Shown: positions 1 to 14,055 of the stretch, in pieces | How the letters are laid out: the number at the start of each line of letters is the position of its first letter | How positions within the stretch are numbered: position 1 is the stretch's first letter | From: Arcuatula senhousia | Taxonomy: Eukaryota > Mollusca > Bivalvia > Mytilida > Mytilidae | Length of the DNA: 64,000 bases | Assembly (NCBI GenBank): GCA_963971305.1 | Contig: OZ020306.1 | Span: 58,812,686 to 58,876,685 of the forward strand | Direction: 5' to 3' | The notes under the pieces: model-generated | Database searches by the model: none | Seen by the model: only the letters and a program-made list of their open reading frames with translations | What the model was told of the DNA's origin: nothing | Translations under genes and position numbers: made by a program

Positions 1-896
1 ACTAAGATCCACTTAGGGTTAGGGTTAGTACAAAATCATACAATTAGGGTTAGGGTCGATGAAAACACAAAATAAGGGGTAGGGGTTAGTACAAAGAGAT
101 ACAGTTCAGGTGAAAGATAGCTCAAAACGTAAAATTAGGGTTAGGGTTAGTGTAAAACATATAATTTGGGTAATTTGGGTAAGGTTTAGAATAAAACACA
201 CAATTAGGGTTAGGGTTAGCATATAAAGATACTTTTAGTGTAAGGGGTAGAACAAAATTATACAATTAGGGTTACAGTCGATGAAAACACAAAATAAGTG
301 GTAGGGGTTAATACAAAAACGTATAATTAGGGTTAGGGTTAGTGTAAAACATATATTTAGGGTTAGGGTTAGTATGAAACACACAATTAGGGTACGGGGT
401 TTGCATACTAAGATCCACTTAGGGTTACGGTTAGTACAAATCATACAATAAGGGTTAGGGTCGATGAAAACACAAAATAAGGGGGAGAGGTTAGTGCAAA
501 GAGATACAGTTCAGGTGAAAGATAGTTCAAAACGTAAAATTAGGGTTAGGAATAGTGTAAAACATATAATTTGGGTAATTTGGGTAAGATTTAGTATAAA
601 ACACACAATTAGATTTAGGGTTAGCATATAAAGATACTTTTAGGGTTAGGATTAGCATATAAAGATACTTTTAGTGTAAGGGGTAGTACAAAATTATACA
701 ATTAGGGTTATAGTCGATGAAAACACAAAATAAGTGGTAGGGGTTAATACAAAAACGTATAATTAGGGTTAGGGTTAGTGTAAAACATATATTTAGGGTT
801 AGGGTTAGTATGAAACACACAATTAGGGTTAGGGGTTAGCATACTAAGATACACTTAGGGTAAGGGTTAGTACAAAATCATACAATTAGGGTTAGG

Positions 897-3800
897 GTCG
901 ATGAAAACACAAAATAAGTGGTAGGGGTTAGTAGAAAAACGTATAATTAGGGTTAGGGTTAGTGTAAAACATATAATTAGGGTTAGGGTTAGTATGAAAC
1001 ACACAATTAGGGTTAGGGGTTAGCATACTAAGATACACTTAGGGTAAGGGTTAGTACAAAATCATAAAATTAGGGTTAGGGTCGATGAAAACACAAAATA
1101 AGGGGTAGGGGTTAGTGCAAAGAGATACAATTCAGGTGAAAGATAGTTCAAAACGTGCAATTAGGTTAGCGTTAGTGTAAAACATATAATTTGGGTAATT
1201 TGGGTTAGGTTTAAAATAAAACACACAATTGGGGTTAGGGTTAGCATATAAAGATATTTTTAGTGTAAGGGTTAGTACAAAATTATACAATTAGGTTTAT
1301 AGTCGATAAAAAACACAAAATAAGTGGTAGGGGTTAGAACAAAAACGTATAATTAGGGTTATGGTTTGTGTCAAACATATATTTAGGGTTCGGGTTAGTA
1401 TGAAACACACAATTAGGGTTAGGGGTTAGCATACTATGATCCACTTAGGGTTAGGGTTAGTACAAATCATACAATAAGGGTTAGGGTCGATGAAAACACA
1501 AAATAAGGGGGAGGGGTTAGTACAAAGAGATACAGTTCAGGTGAAAGATAGTTCGAAACGTAAAATTAGGGTTAGGGTTAGTGTAAAACATATAACATAG
1601 GTAATTTGGGTAATTTTTAGTATAAAACACACAATTAGGGTTAGGGTTAGCATATAAAGATACTTTTAGGGTTAGAGTTAGCATATAAAGATACTTTTAG
1701 TGTAAGGGGTAGTACAAAATTATACAATTAGGGTTATAGTCGATGAAAACACAAAATAAGTGATAGGGGTTAATACAAAAACGTATAATTAGGGTTAGGG
1801 TCGATGAAAACACAAAATAAGGGGTAGGGGTTAGTACAAAGAGATACAGTTCAGATGAAATATAGTTCAAAACGTAAAATTAGGGTAAGGGTTAGTGTAA
1901 AACATATAATTTGGGTAATTTGGGTAAGGTTTAGTATAAAACACACAATTAGGGTTAGGGTTAGCATATAAAGATATTTTAGTGTTAGGGTTAGTACAAA
2001 ATTATACAATTAAGTTTATATTCGATAAAAACAAAAAAAAAAGTGGTAGGGTTTATTAACAAAAACGTACAATTAGGGTTATGGTTCGTGTAAAACATAT
2101 ATTTAGGGTTAGGGTTAGTATGAAACACAGAATTAGGGTTAGGAGTTAGCATACTAAGATACACTTATGGTTAGGGTTAGTACAAATTCATACAATTAGG
2201 GTTAGGGTCGATGAAAACACAAAATAAGTGGTAGGGGTTAGTACAAAAACGTATAATTAGGGTTAGGGTTAGTGTAAAACATATAATTAGGGTTAGGGTT
2301 AGTATGAAACACACAATTAGGGTTAGGGGTTAGCATACTAAGATACACTTAGGGTAAGGGTTAGTACAAAATCATAAAATTAGGGTTAGGGTCGATGAAA
2401 ACACAAAATAAGGGGTAGGGGTTAGTACAAAGAGATATAGTTCAGGTGAAAGATAGTTCAAAACGTGCAATTAGGTTAGCGTTAGTGTAAAACATATAAT
2501 TTGGGTAAATTGGGTTAGGTTTAAAATAAAACACACAATTGGGGTTAGGATTAGCATATAAAGATATTTTTAGTGTAAGGGTTAGTACAAAATTATACAA
2601 TTAGGTTTATAGTCGATAAAAAACACAAAATAAGTGGTAGGGGTTAGAACAAAAACGTATAATTAGGGTTATGGTTTGTGTCAAACATATATTTAGGGTT
2701 CGGGTTAGTATGAAACACACAATTAGGGTTAGGGGTTAGCATACTAAGATCCACTTAGGGTTAGGGTTAGTACAAATCATACAATAAGGGTTAGGGTCGA
2801 TGAAAACACAAAATAAGGGGGAGGGGTTAGTACAAAGAGATACAGTTCAGGTGAAAGATAGTTCGGAACGTAAAATTAGGGTTAGGGTTAGTGTAAAACA
2901 TATAACATAGGTAATTTGGGTAATTTTTAGTATAAAACACACAATTAGGGTTAGGGTTAGCATATAAAGATACTTTTAGGGTTAGAGTTAGCATATAAAG
3001 ATACTTTTTGTGTAAGGGGTAGTACAAAATTATACAATTAGGGTTATAGTCGATGAAAACACAAAATAAGTGATAGGGGTTAATACAAAAACGTATAATT
3101 AGGGTTAGGGTCGATGGAAACACAAAATAAGGGGTAGGGGTTAGTACAAAGAGATACAGTTCAGATGAAATATAGTTCAAAACGTAAAATTAGGGTAAGG
3201 GTTAGTGTAAAACATATAATTTGGGTAATTTGGGTAAGGTTTAGTATAAAACACACAATTAGGGTTAGGGTTAGCATATAAAGACATTTAGTGTTAGGGT
3301 TAGTACAAAATTATACAATTAAGTTTATATTCGATAAAAACAAAAAATAAGTGGTAGGGTTTATTAACAAAAACGTACAATTAGGGTTATGGTTCGTGTA
3401 AAACATATATTTAGGGTTAGGGTTAGTATGAAACACAGAATTAGGGTTAGGAGTTAGCATACTAAGATACACTTATGGTTAGGGTTAGTACAAATTCATA
3501 CAGTTAGGGTTAGGGTCGATGAAAACACAAAATAAGTGGTAGGGGTTAGTACAAAAACGTATAATTAGGGTTAGGGTTAGTGTAAAACATATAATTAGGG
3601 TTAGGGTTAGTATGAAACACACAATTAGGGTTAGGGGTTAGCATACTAAGATACACTTAGGGTAAGGGTTAGTACAAAATCATAAAATTAGGGTTAGGGT
3701 CGATGAAAACACAAAATAAGGGGTAGGGGTTAGTACAAAGAGATATAGTTCAGGTGAAAGATAGTTCAAAACGTGCAATTAGGTTAGCGTTAGTGTAAAA

Positions 3801-4100
3801 CATATAATTTGGGTAATTTGGGTTAGGTTTAAAATAAAACACACAATTGGGGTTAGGATTAGCATATAAAGATATTTTTAGTGTAAGGGTTAGTACAAAA
3901 TTATACAATTAGGTTTATAGTCGATAAAAAACACAAAATAAGTGGTAGGGGTTAGAACAAAAACGTATAATTAGGGTTATGGTTTGTGTCAAACATATAT
4001 TTAGGGTTCGGGTTAGTATGAAACACACAATTAGGGTTAGGGGTTAGCATACTAAGATCCACTTAGGGTTAGGGTTAGTACAAATCATACAATAAGGGAA
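897..4100 (+). repeat. ~1310-bp higher-order tandem, two full copies plus a partial
   Basis: Matched landmarks recur at 1308-1310 bp: gtcgatg at 897, 2207 and 3515; a second gtcgatg at 1081, 2391 and 3699; and a ccacttaggg landmark at 1441 and 2751. Copies are therefore about 897-2206, 2207-3514 and 3515 to ~4100. The gttcgaaacg marker near 1551 appears as gttcggaacg near 2861, one of few differences. Each copy is about three dimers. The third copy diverges near 4100, where the head reads aagggaaaggg. Confidence 0.85.
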
Positions 4101-4103
4101 AGG

Positions 4104-4721
4104 GTCGATGAAAACACAAAATAAGGGGGAGGGGTTAATACAAAGAGATATAGTTCAGGTGAAAGATAGTTCGAAACGTAAAATTAGGGTTAGGGTTAGT
4201 GTAAAACATATAATTTGGGTAATTTGGGTAAGGTTTAGTATAAAACACACAATTAGTCTTAGGGTTAGCATATAAAAATACTTTTAGTGTAAGGTGTAGT
4301 ACAAAATCATACAATTAGGGTTAGGGTCGATGAGAACACAAAACTAGGGGTAGGGGTTAGTACAAAGAGATACAATTCAGGTAAAAAATAGTTCAAAACG
4401 TAAAATTAGGGTTAGGGTTAGTGTAAAACATATAATTTGGGTAAGGTTTAGTATAAAACACACAATTAGCGTTAGGGTTAGCATATAAAGATATTTTTAG
4501 TGTTAGGGGTAGTACAAAATTATACAATAAGGGTTATAGTCGATGAAAACACAAAATAAGTGGTAGGGGTTAGTACAAAAACGTATAATTAGGGTTAGGG
4601 TTAGAGTAAAACATATAATTAGGGTTAGGGTTAGTATGAAACACACAATTAGGGTTAGGGTTAGCATACTAAGATCCACTTAGGGTAAGGGTTAGTACAA
4701 AATCATACAATTAGGGTTAGG
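4104..4721 (+). repeat. A-A'-B trimer with short A' variant
   Basis: Here an A half (4104-4325, 222 bp) is followed by a second A-type half (A', 4326-4538, 213 bp) and then B (4539-4721, 183 bp), breaking strict A-B alternation. A' is marked by acaaaactaggg or acaaaacaagg near its start, by caggtaaaaaatag instead of caggtgaaagatag, and by loss of one 9-bp tttgggtaa. Related A' units start at 6620, 8079, 45963, 50872, 54279 and 61287, so this is a heritable subfamily. It always follows an A half whose last head is tgtaaggtgtag-like. Confidence 0.8.
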
Positions 4722-5135
4722 GTCGATGAAAACACAAAATAAGGGGTAGGGGTTAGTACAAAGAGATACAGTTCAGGTGAAAGATAGCTCAAAACGTAAA
4801 ATTAGGGTTAGGGTTAGTGTAAAACATATAATTTGGGTAATTTGGGTAAGGTTTAGTATAAAACACACAATTAGGGTTAGGGTTAGCAGATAAAGATACT
4901 TTTAGTGTAAGGGGTAGAACAAAATTATACAATTAGGGTTACAGTCGATGAAAACACAAAAAAAGTGGTAGGGGTTAATACAAAAACGTATAATTAGGGT
5001 TAGGGTTAGTGTAAAACATATATTTAGGGTTAGGGTTAGTATGAAACACACAATTAGGGTACGGGGTTTGCATACTAAGATCCACTTAGGGTTAGGGTTA
5101 GTACAAATCATACAATAAGGGTTAGGGTCGATGAA
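4668..5135 (+). repeat. Segment duplicated from 1-468 (offset 4667)
   Basis: This stretch matches the first ~468 bases of the window at a constant offset of 4667, including the gatagctcaaaacg variant and the taaggggtagaac variant near 4915. Similar segments appear near 6965 and 8424 within the 1459-bp tandem. It shows that the same dimer variant has been spread to non-adjacent positions. The surrounding 5136-5925 is ordinary A/B units with no other content that I can see. Confidence 0.75.
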
Positions 5136-5924
5136 AACACAAAATAAGGGGGAGGGGTTAGTACAAAGAGATACAGTTCAGGTGAAAGATAGTTCGAAAC
5201 GTAAAATTAGGGTTAGGGTTAGTGTAAAACATATAAAATAGGTAATTTGGGTAATTTTTAGTATAAAACACACAATTAGGGTTAGGGTTAGCATATAAAG
5301 ATACTCTTAGGGTTAGAGTGAGCATATAAAGATACTTTTAGTGTAAGGGGTAGTACAAAATTATACAATTAGGGTTATAGTCGATGAAAACACAAAATAA
5401 GTGATAGGGGTTAATACAAAAACGTATAATTAGGGTTAGGGTTAGTGTATAACATATATTTAGGGTTAGGACTAGTATAAAACACACAATTAGGTTAGGG
5501 GTTAGCATACTAAGATCCAGTTAGGGTTAGTACCAAATCATATAATTAGGGTTAGGGTCGATGAAAACACAAAATAAGGGGTAGGGGTTAGTACAAAGAG
5601 ATACAGTTCAGGTGAAAAATAGTTCAAAACGTGAAATTAGGGTTAGGGTTAGTGTAAAACATATAATTTGGGTAATTTGGGTTAGGTTAAGTATAAAACA
5701 CAAAATTGGGGTTCGGGTTAGCATATAAAGATATTTTAGTGTCAGGGTTAGTACAAATTTATACAATTAAGTTTATATTCGATAAAAACAAAAAATAAGT
5801 GGTAGGGGTTATTAACAAAAACGTATAATTAGGGTTATGGTTCGTGTAAAGCATATATTTAGGGTTAGGGTTAGTATGAAACACACAATTAGGGTTATGA
5901 GTTAGCATACTAAGATACACTTAG

Positions 5925-8900
5925 GGTTAGGGTTAGTACAAATCATACAATAAGGGTTAGGGTCGATGAAAACACAAAATAAGGGGGAGGGGTTCGTACA
6001 AAGAGATACAGTTCAGGTGAAAGATAGTTCAAAACGTAAAATTAGGGTTAGGGTTAGTGTAAAACATATAATTTGGGTAATTTGGGTAAGATTTAGTATA
6101 AAACACACAATTAGATTTAGGGTTAGCATATAAAGATACTTTTAGGGTTAGGATTAGCATATAAAGATACTTTTAGTGTAAGGGGTAGTACAAAATTATA
6201 CAATTAGGGTTATAGTCGATGAAAACACAAAATAAGTGGTAGGGGTTAATACAAAAACGTATAATTAGGGTTATGGTTCGTGTCAAACATATATTTAGGG
6301 TTCGGGTTAGTATGAAACACACAATTAGGGTTAGGGGTTTGCATACTAAGATCCACTTAGGGTTAGGGTTAGTACAAATCATACAATAAGGGTAAGGGTC
6401 GATGAAAACACAAAATAAGGGGGAGGGGTTAATTCAAAGAGATATAGTTCAGGTGAAAGATAGTTCAAAACGTAAAATAAGGGTTAGGGTTAGTGTAAAA
6501 CATATAATTTGGGTAATTTGGGTAAGGTTTAGTATAAAACACACAATTAGGGTTAGGGTTAGCATATAAAGATACTTTTAGTGTAAGGTGTAGTACAAAA
6601 TCATACAATTAGGGTTAGGGTCGATGAAAACACAAAACAAGGGGTAAGGGTTAGTACAAAGAGATACAATTCAGGTAAAAAATAGTTCAAAACGTAAAAT
6701 TAGGGTTAGGGTTAGTGTAAAACATATAATTTGGGTAAGGTTTAGTATAAAACACACAATTAGCGTTAGGGTTAGCATATAAAGATATTTTTAGTGTTAA
6801 GGGTAGTACAAAATTATACAATTAGGGTTATAGTCGATGAAAACACAAAATAAGTGGTAGGGGTTAGTACAAAAACGTATAATTAGGGTTAGGGTTAGAG
6901 TAAAACATATAATTAGGGTTAGAATTAGTATGAAACACACAATTAGGGTTAGGGTTAGCATACTAAGATCCACTTAGGGTTAGGGTTAGTACAAAATCAT
7001 ACAATTAGGGTTAGGGTCGATGAAAACGAAAAATAAGGGGTAGGGGTTAGTACAAAGAGATACAGTTCAGGTGAAAGATAGCTCAAAACGTAAAATTAGG
7101 GTTAGGGTTAGTGTAAAACATATAATTTGGGTAATTTGGGTAAGGTTTAGTATAAAACACACAATTAGGGTTAGGGTTAGCATATAAAGATACTTTTAGT
7201 GTAAGGGGTAGAACAAAATTATACAATTAGGGTTACAGTCGATGAAAACACAAAATAAGTGGTAGGGGTTAATACAAAAACGTATAATTAGGGTTAGGGT
7301 TAGTGTAAAACATATATTTAGGGTTAGGGTTAGTATGAAACACACAATTAGGGTTAGGGGTTTGCATACTAAGATCAACTTAGGGTTAGGGTTAGTACAA
7401 ATCATACAATAAGGGTTAGGGTCGATGAAAACACAAAATAAGGGGGAGGGGTTCGTACAAAGAGATACAGTTAAGGTGAAAGATAGTTCAAAACGTAAAA
7501 TTAGGGTTAGGGTTAGTGTAAAACATATAATTTGGGTAATTTGGGTAAGATTTAGTATAAAACACACAATTAGATTTAGGGTTAGCATATAAAGATACTT
7601 TTAGGGTTAGGATTAGCATATAAAGATACTTTTAGTGTAAGGGGTAGTACAAAATTATACAATTAGGGTTATAGTCGATGAAAACACAAAATAAGTGGTA
7701 GGGGTTAATACAAAAACGTATAATTAGGGTTATGGTTCGTGTCAAACATATATTTAGGGTTCGGGTTAGTATGAAACACACAATTAGGGTTAGGGGTTTG
7801 CATACTAAGATCCACTTAGGGTTAGGGTTAGTACAAATCATACAATAAGGGTAAGGGTCGATGAAAACACAAAATAAGGGGGAGGGGTTAATTCAAAGAG
7901 ATATAGTTCAGGTGAAAGATAGTTCAAAACGTAAAATAAGGGTTAGGGTTAGTGTAAAACATATAATTTGGGTAATTTGGGTAAGGTTTAGTATAAAACA
8001 CACAATTAGGGTTAGGGTTAGCATATAAAGATACTTTTAGTGTAAGGTGTAGTACAAAATCATACAATTAGGGTTAGGGTCGATGAAAACACAAAACAAG
8101 GGGTAAGGGTTAGTACAAAGAGATACAATTCAGGTAAAAAATAGTTCAAAACGTAAAATTAGGGTTAGGGTTAGTGTAAAACATATAATTTGGGTAAGGT
8201 TTAGTATAAAACACACAATTAGCGTTAGGGTTAGCATATAAAGATATTTTTAGTGTTAAGGGTAGTACAAAATTATACAATTAGGGTTATAGTCGATGAA
8301 AACACAAAATAAGTGGTAGGGGTTAGTACAAAAACGTATAATTAGGGTTAGGGTTAGAGTAAAACATATAATTAGGGTTAGAATTAGTATGAAACACACA
8401 ATTAGGGTTAGGGTTAGCATACTAAGATCCACTTAGGGTTAGGGTTAGTACAAAATCATACAATTAGGGTTAGGGTCGATGAAAACGAAAAATAAGGGGT
8501 AGGGGTTAGTACAAAGAGATACAGTTCAGGTGAAAGATAGCTCAAAACGTAAAATTAGGGTTAGGGTTAGTGTAAAACATATAATTTGGGTAATTTGGGT
8601 AAGGTTTAGTATAAAACACACAATTAGGGTTAGGGTTAGCATATAAAGATACTTTTAGTGTAAGGGGTAGAACAAAATTATACAATTAGGGTTACAGTCG
8701 ATGAAAACACAAAATAAGTGGTAGGGGTTAATACAAAAACGTATAATTAGGGTTAGGGTTAGTGTAAAACATATATTTAGGGTTAGGGTTAGTATGAAAC
8801 ACACAATTAGGGTTAGGGGTTTGCATACTAAGATCAACTTAGGGTTAGGGTTAGTACAAATCATACAATAAGGGTTAGGGTCGATGAAAACACAAAATAA

Positions 8901-9107
8901 GGGGGAGGGGTTCGTACAAAGAGATACAGTTAAGGTGAAAGATAGTTCAAAACGTAAAATTAGGGTTAGGGTTAGTGTAAAACATATAATTTGGGTAATT
9001 TGGGTAAGATTTAGTATAAAACACACAATTAGATTTAGGGTTAGCATATAAAGATACTTTTAGGGTTAGGATTAGCATATAAAGATACTTTTAGTGTAAG
9101 GGGTAGT
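5925..9107 (+). repeat. 1459-bp higher-order tandem, two copies plus a short partial
   Basis: The marker ggttcgtaca occurs at 5991, 7450 and 8909, each exactly 1459 bp apart, and A' units lie at 6620 and 8079 (also 1459). Copies run about 5925-7383 and 7384-8842, with a tail to ~9107. Copy 1 has cagttcaggtg where the later two have cagttaaggtg. The tail diverges when the next unit switches to aagtgatagg. The period is about 3.5 dimers because it includes an A-A'-B trimer. Confidence 0.87.
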
Positions 9108-9694
9108 ATAAAATTATACAATTAGGGTTATAGTCGATGAAAACACAAAAAAAGTGATAGGGGTTAATACAAAAACGTATAATTAGGGTTAGGGTTAGTG
9201 TAAAACATATATTTAGGGTTAGGGTTAGTATGAAACACACAATTAGGGTTAGGGGTTAGCATACTAAGATACACTTAGGGTAAGGGTTAGTACAAAATCA
9301 TACAATTAGGGTTAGGGTCGATGAAAACACAAAATAAGTGGTAGGGGTTAGTACAAAAACGTATAATTAGGGTTAGGGTTAGTGTAAAACATATAATTAG
9401 GGTTAGGGTTAGTATGAAACACACAATTAGGGTTAGGGGTTAGCATACTAAGATACACTTAGGGTAAGGGTTAGTACAAAATCATAAAATTAGGGTTAGG
9501 GTCGATGAAAACACAAAATAAGGGGTAGGGGTTAGTACAAAGAGATACAGTTCAGGTGAAAGATAGTTCAAAACGTGCAATTAGGTTAGCGTTAGTGTAA
9601 AACATATAATTTGGGTAATTTGGGTTAGGTTTAAAATAAAACACACAATTGGGGTTAGGGTTAGCATATAAAGATATTTTTAGTGTAAGGGTTA

Positions 9695-11366
9695 GTACAA
9701 AATTATACAATTAGGTTTATAGTCGATAAAAAACACAAAATAAGTGGTAGGGGTTAGAACAAAAACGTATAATTAGGGTTATGGTTTGTGTCAAACATAT
9801 ATTTAGGGTTCGGGTTAGTATGAAACACACAATTAGGGTTAGGGGTTAGCATACTAAGATCCACTTAGGGTTAGGGTTAGTACAAATCATACAATAAGGG
9901 TTAGGGTCGATGAAAACACAAAATAAGGGGGAGGGGTTAGTACAAAGAGATACAGTTCAGGTGAAAGATAGTTCGAAACGTAAAATTAGGGTTAGGGTTA
10001 GTGTAAAACATATAACATAGGTAATTTGGGTAATTTTTAGTATAAAACACACAATTAGGGTTAGGGTTAGCATATAAAGATACTCTTAGGGTTAGAGTGA
10101 GCATCTAAAGATACTTTTAGTGTAAGGGGTAGTATAAAATTATACAATTAGGGTTATAGTCGATGAAAACACAAAAAAAAGTGATAGGGGTTAATACAAA
10201 AACGTATAATTAGGGTTAGGGTTAGTGTATAACATATATTTAGGGTAAGGACTAGTATAAAACACACAATTAGGTTAGGGGTTAGCATACTAAGATCCAG
10301 TTAGGGTTAGTACCAAATCATACAATTAGGGTTAGGGTCGATGAAAACACAAAATAAGGGGTAGGGGTTAGTACAAAGAGATACAGTTCAGGTGAAAAAT
10401 AGTTCAAAACGTGAAATTAGGGTTAGGGTTAGTGTAAAACATATAATTTGGGTAATTTGGGTTAGGTTAAGTATAAAACACAAAATTGGTGTTCGGGTTA
10501 GCATATAAAGATATTTTAGTGTCAGGGTTAGTACAAAATTATACAATTAGGTTTATAGTCGATAAAAAACACAAAATAAGTGGTAGGGGTTAGAACAAAA
10601 ACGTATAATTAGGGTTATGGTTTGTGTCAAACATATATTTAGGGTTCGGGTTAGTATGAAACACACAATTAGGGTTAGGGGTTAGCATACTAAGATCCAC
10701 TTAGGGTTAGGGTTAGTACAAATCATACAATAAGGGTTATGGTCGATGAAAACACAAAATAAGGGGGAGGGGTTAGTACAAAGAGATACAGTTCAGGTGA
10801 AAGATAGTTCGAAACGTAAAATTAGGGTTAGGGTTAGTGTAAAACATATAACATAGGTAATTTGGGTAATTTTTAGTATAAAACACACAATTAGGGTTAG
10901 GGTTAGCATATAAAGATACTCTTAGGGTTAGAGTGAGCATATAAAGATACTTTTAATGTAAGGGGTAATACAAAATTATACAATTAGGGTTATAGTCGAT
11001 GAAAACACAAAATAAGTGATAGGGGTTAATACAAAAACGTATAATTAGGGTTAGGGTTAGTGTATAACATATATTTAGGGTTAGGACTAGTATAAAACAC
11101 ACAATTAGGTTAGGGGTTAGCATACTAAGATCCAGTTAGGGTTAGTACCAAATCATACAATTAGGGTTAGGGTCGATGAAAACACAAAATAAGGGGTAGG
11201 GGTTAGTACAAAGAGATACAGTTCAGGTGAAAAATAGTTCAAAACGTGAAATTAGGGTTAGGGTTAGTGTAAAACATATAATTTGGGTAATTTGGGTTAG
11301 GTTAAGTATAAAACACAAAATTGGGGTTCGGGTTAGCATATAAAGATATTTTAGTGTCAGGGTTAG
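9695..11366 (+). repeat. 836-bp higher-order tandem (two dimers per copy)
   Basis: gtcgataaaaaacac recurs at 9722 and 10558, and tcgatgaaaac preceding the gttcgaaacg marker recurs at 9907 and 10743, both 836 bp apart. The copies are about 9695-10530 and 10531-11366. Both contain the fused variant acataggtaatttgggtaat near their middle. The second copy overlaps the start of the adjacent 1269-bp tandem, so the two amplifications are nested. Confidence 0.8.
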
Positions 11367-14055
11367 TACAAATTTATACAATTAAGTTTATATTCGATAA
11401 AAACAAAAAATAAGTGATAGGGGTTAATACAAAAACGTATAATTAGGGTTATGGTTCGTGTAAAACATATATTTAGGGTTAGGGTTAGTATGAAACACAC
11501 AATTAGGGTTATGAGTTAGCACACTAAGATACACTTATGGTTAGGGTTAGTACAAATCATACAATAAGGGTTAGGGTCGATGAAAACACAAAATAAGGGG
11601 GAGGGGTTAGTACAAAGAGATACAGTTCAGGTGAAAGATAGTTCAAAACGTAAAATTAGGGTAAGGGTTAGTGTAAAACATATAATTTGGGTAATTTGGG
11701 TAAGGTTTAGTATAAAACACACAATTAGGGTTAGGGTTAGCATATAAAGATACTTTTAGGGTTGGGTTAGCATATAAAAATACTTTTAGTGTAAGGGGTA
11801 GTACAAAATTATACAATTAGGGTTATAGATGATGAAAACACAAAATAAGTGATAGGGGTTAATACAAAAACGTATAATTAGGGTTAGGGTTAGTGAAAAA
11901 CATATATTTAGGGTTAGGGTTAGTAGAAACACACAATTAGGTTAGGGGTTAGCATACTAAGATCCACCTAGGGTTAGGATTAGTACAAAATCATACAATT
12001 AGGGTTAGGGTCGATGAAAACACAAAATAAGGGGGAGGGGTTAGTACAAAGAGATACAGTTCAGGTGAAAGATAGTTCGAAACGTAAAATTAGGGTTAGG
12101 GTTAGTGTAAAACATATAACATAGGTAATTTGGGTAATTTTTAGTATAAAACACACAATTAGGGTTAGGGTTAGCATATAAAGATACTCTTAGGGTTAGA
12201 GTGAGCATATAAAGATACTTTTAGTGTAAGGGGTAGTATAAAATTATACAATTAGGGTTATAGTCGATGAAAACACAAAAAAAGTGATAGGGGTTAATAC
12301 AAAAACGTATAATTAGGGTTAGGGTTAGTGTATAACATATATTTAGGGTTAGGACTAGTATAAAACACACAATTAGGTTAGGGGTTAGCATACTAAGATC
12401 CAGTTAGGGTTAGTACCAAATCATACAATTAGGGTTAGGGTCGATGAAAACACAAAATAAGGGGTAGGGGTTAGTACAAAGAGATACAGTTCAGGTGAAA
12501 AATAGTTCAAAACGTGAAATTAGGGTTAGGGTTAGTGTAAAACATATAATTTGGGTAATTTGGGTTAGGTTAAGTATAAAACACAAAATTGGTGTTCGGG
12601 TTAGCATATAAAGATATTTTAGTGTCAGGGTTAGTACAAATTTATACAATTAAGTTTATATTCGATAAAAACAAAAAATAAGTGGTAGGGGTTATTAACA
12701 AAAACGTATAATTAGGGTTATGGTTCGTGTAAAACATATATTTAGGGTTAGGGTTAGTATGAAACACACAATTAGGGTTATGAGTTAGCACACTAAGATA
12801 CACTTATGGTTAGGGTTAGTACAAATCATACAATAAGGGTTAGGGTCGATGAAAACACAAAATAAGGGGGAGGGGTTAGTACAAAGAGATACAGTTCAGG
12901 TGAAAGATAGTTCAAAACGTAAAATTAGGGTAAGGGTTAGTGTAAAACATATAATTTGGGTAATTTGGGTAAGGTTTAGTATAAAACACACAATTAGGGT
13001 TAGGGTTAGCATATAAAGATACTTTTAGGGTTGGGTTAGCATATAAAAATACTTTTAGTGTAAGGGGTAGTACAAAATTATACAATTAGGGTTATAGATG
13101 ATGAAAACACAAAATAAGTGATAGGGGTTAATACAAAAACGTATAATTAGGGTTAGGGTTAGTGAAAAACATATATTTAGGGTTAGGGTTAGTAGAAACA
13201 CACAATTAGGTTAGGGGTTAGCATACTAAGATCCACCTAGGGTTAGGATTAGTACAAAATCATACAATTAGGGTTAGGGTCGATGAAAACACAAAATAAG
13301 GGGGAGGGGTTAGTACAAAGAGATACAGTTCAGGTGAAAGATAGTTCGAAACGTAAAATTAGGGTTAGGGTTAGTGTAAAACATATAACATAGGTAATTT
13401 GGGTAATTTTTAGTATAAAACACACAATTAGGGTTAGGGTTAGCATATAAAGATACTCTTAGGGTTAGAGTGAGCATATAAAGATACTTTTAGTGTAAGG
13501 GGTAGTATAAAATTATACAATTAGGGTTATAGTCGATGAAAACACAAAAAAAGTGATAGGGGTTAATACAAAAACGTATAATTAGGGTTAGGGTTAGTGT
13601 ATAACATATATTTAGGGTTAGGACTAGTATAAAACACACAATTAGGTTAGGGGTTAGCATACTAAGATCCAGTTAGGGTTAGTACCAAATCATACAATTA
13701 GGGTTAGGGTCGATGAAAACACAAAATAAGGGGTAGGGGTTAGTACAAAGAGATACAGTTCAGGTGAAAAATAGTTCAAAACGTGAAATTAGGGTTAGGG
13801 TTAGTGTAAAACATATAATTTGGGTAATTTGGGTTAGGTTAAGTATAAAACACAAAATTGGTGTTCGGGTTAGCATATAAAGATATTTTAGTGTCAGGGT
13901 TAGTACAAATTTATACAATTAAGTTTATATTCGATAAAAACAAAAAATAAGTGGTAGGGGTTATTAACAAAAACGTATAATTAGGGTTATGGTTCGTGTA
14001 AAACATATATTTAGGGTTAGGGTTAGTATGAAACACACAATTAGGGTTATGAGTT
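10743..14055 (+). repeat. 1269-bp higher-order tandem, two copies plus a partial
   Basis: The landmark atgagttagc followed by acactaag occurs at 11511 and 12780, gttgggttag at 11761 and 13030, and tcgatgaaaa at 12011 and 13280, all 1269 bp apart. Copies run about 10743-12010, 12011-13279 and 13280 to ~14055. The rare variants gttgggttag and atagatgatg are confined to two copies here. Copy 1 differs from copy 2 near 11410, where it has aagtgatagg rather than aagtggtagg. Confidence 0.84.

Noticed and set aside
1..4000. CRISPR-like look: short repeat of ~16 bp with ~15-bp spacers
   Set aside because: Spacers are not unique; the same 13 recur in fixed order in every dimer. There are no cas genes and the context is eukaryotic satellite.
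7196..7588. Minus-strand reading frames of 61-130 codons throughout the array, rich in LTLTL and NPNP
   Set aside because: They are translations of CCTAACCCTAA-type repeat, whose non-TAA frames lack stops. The same peptide recurs wherever the unit recurs, and its length follows the repeat register. No gene-like composition or signals.
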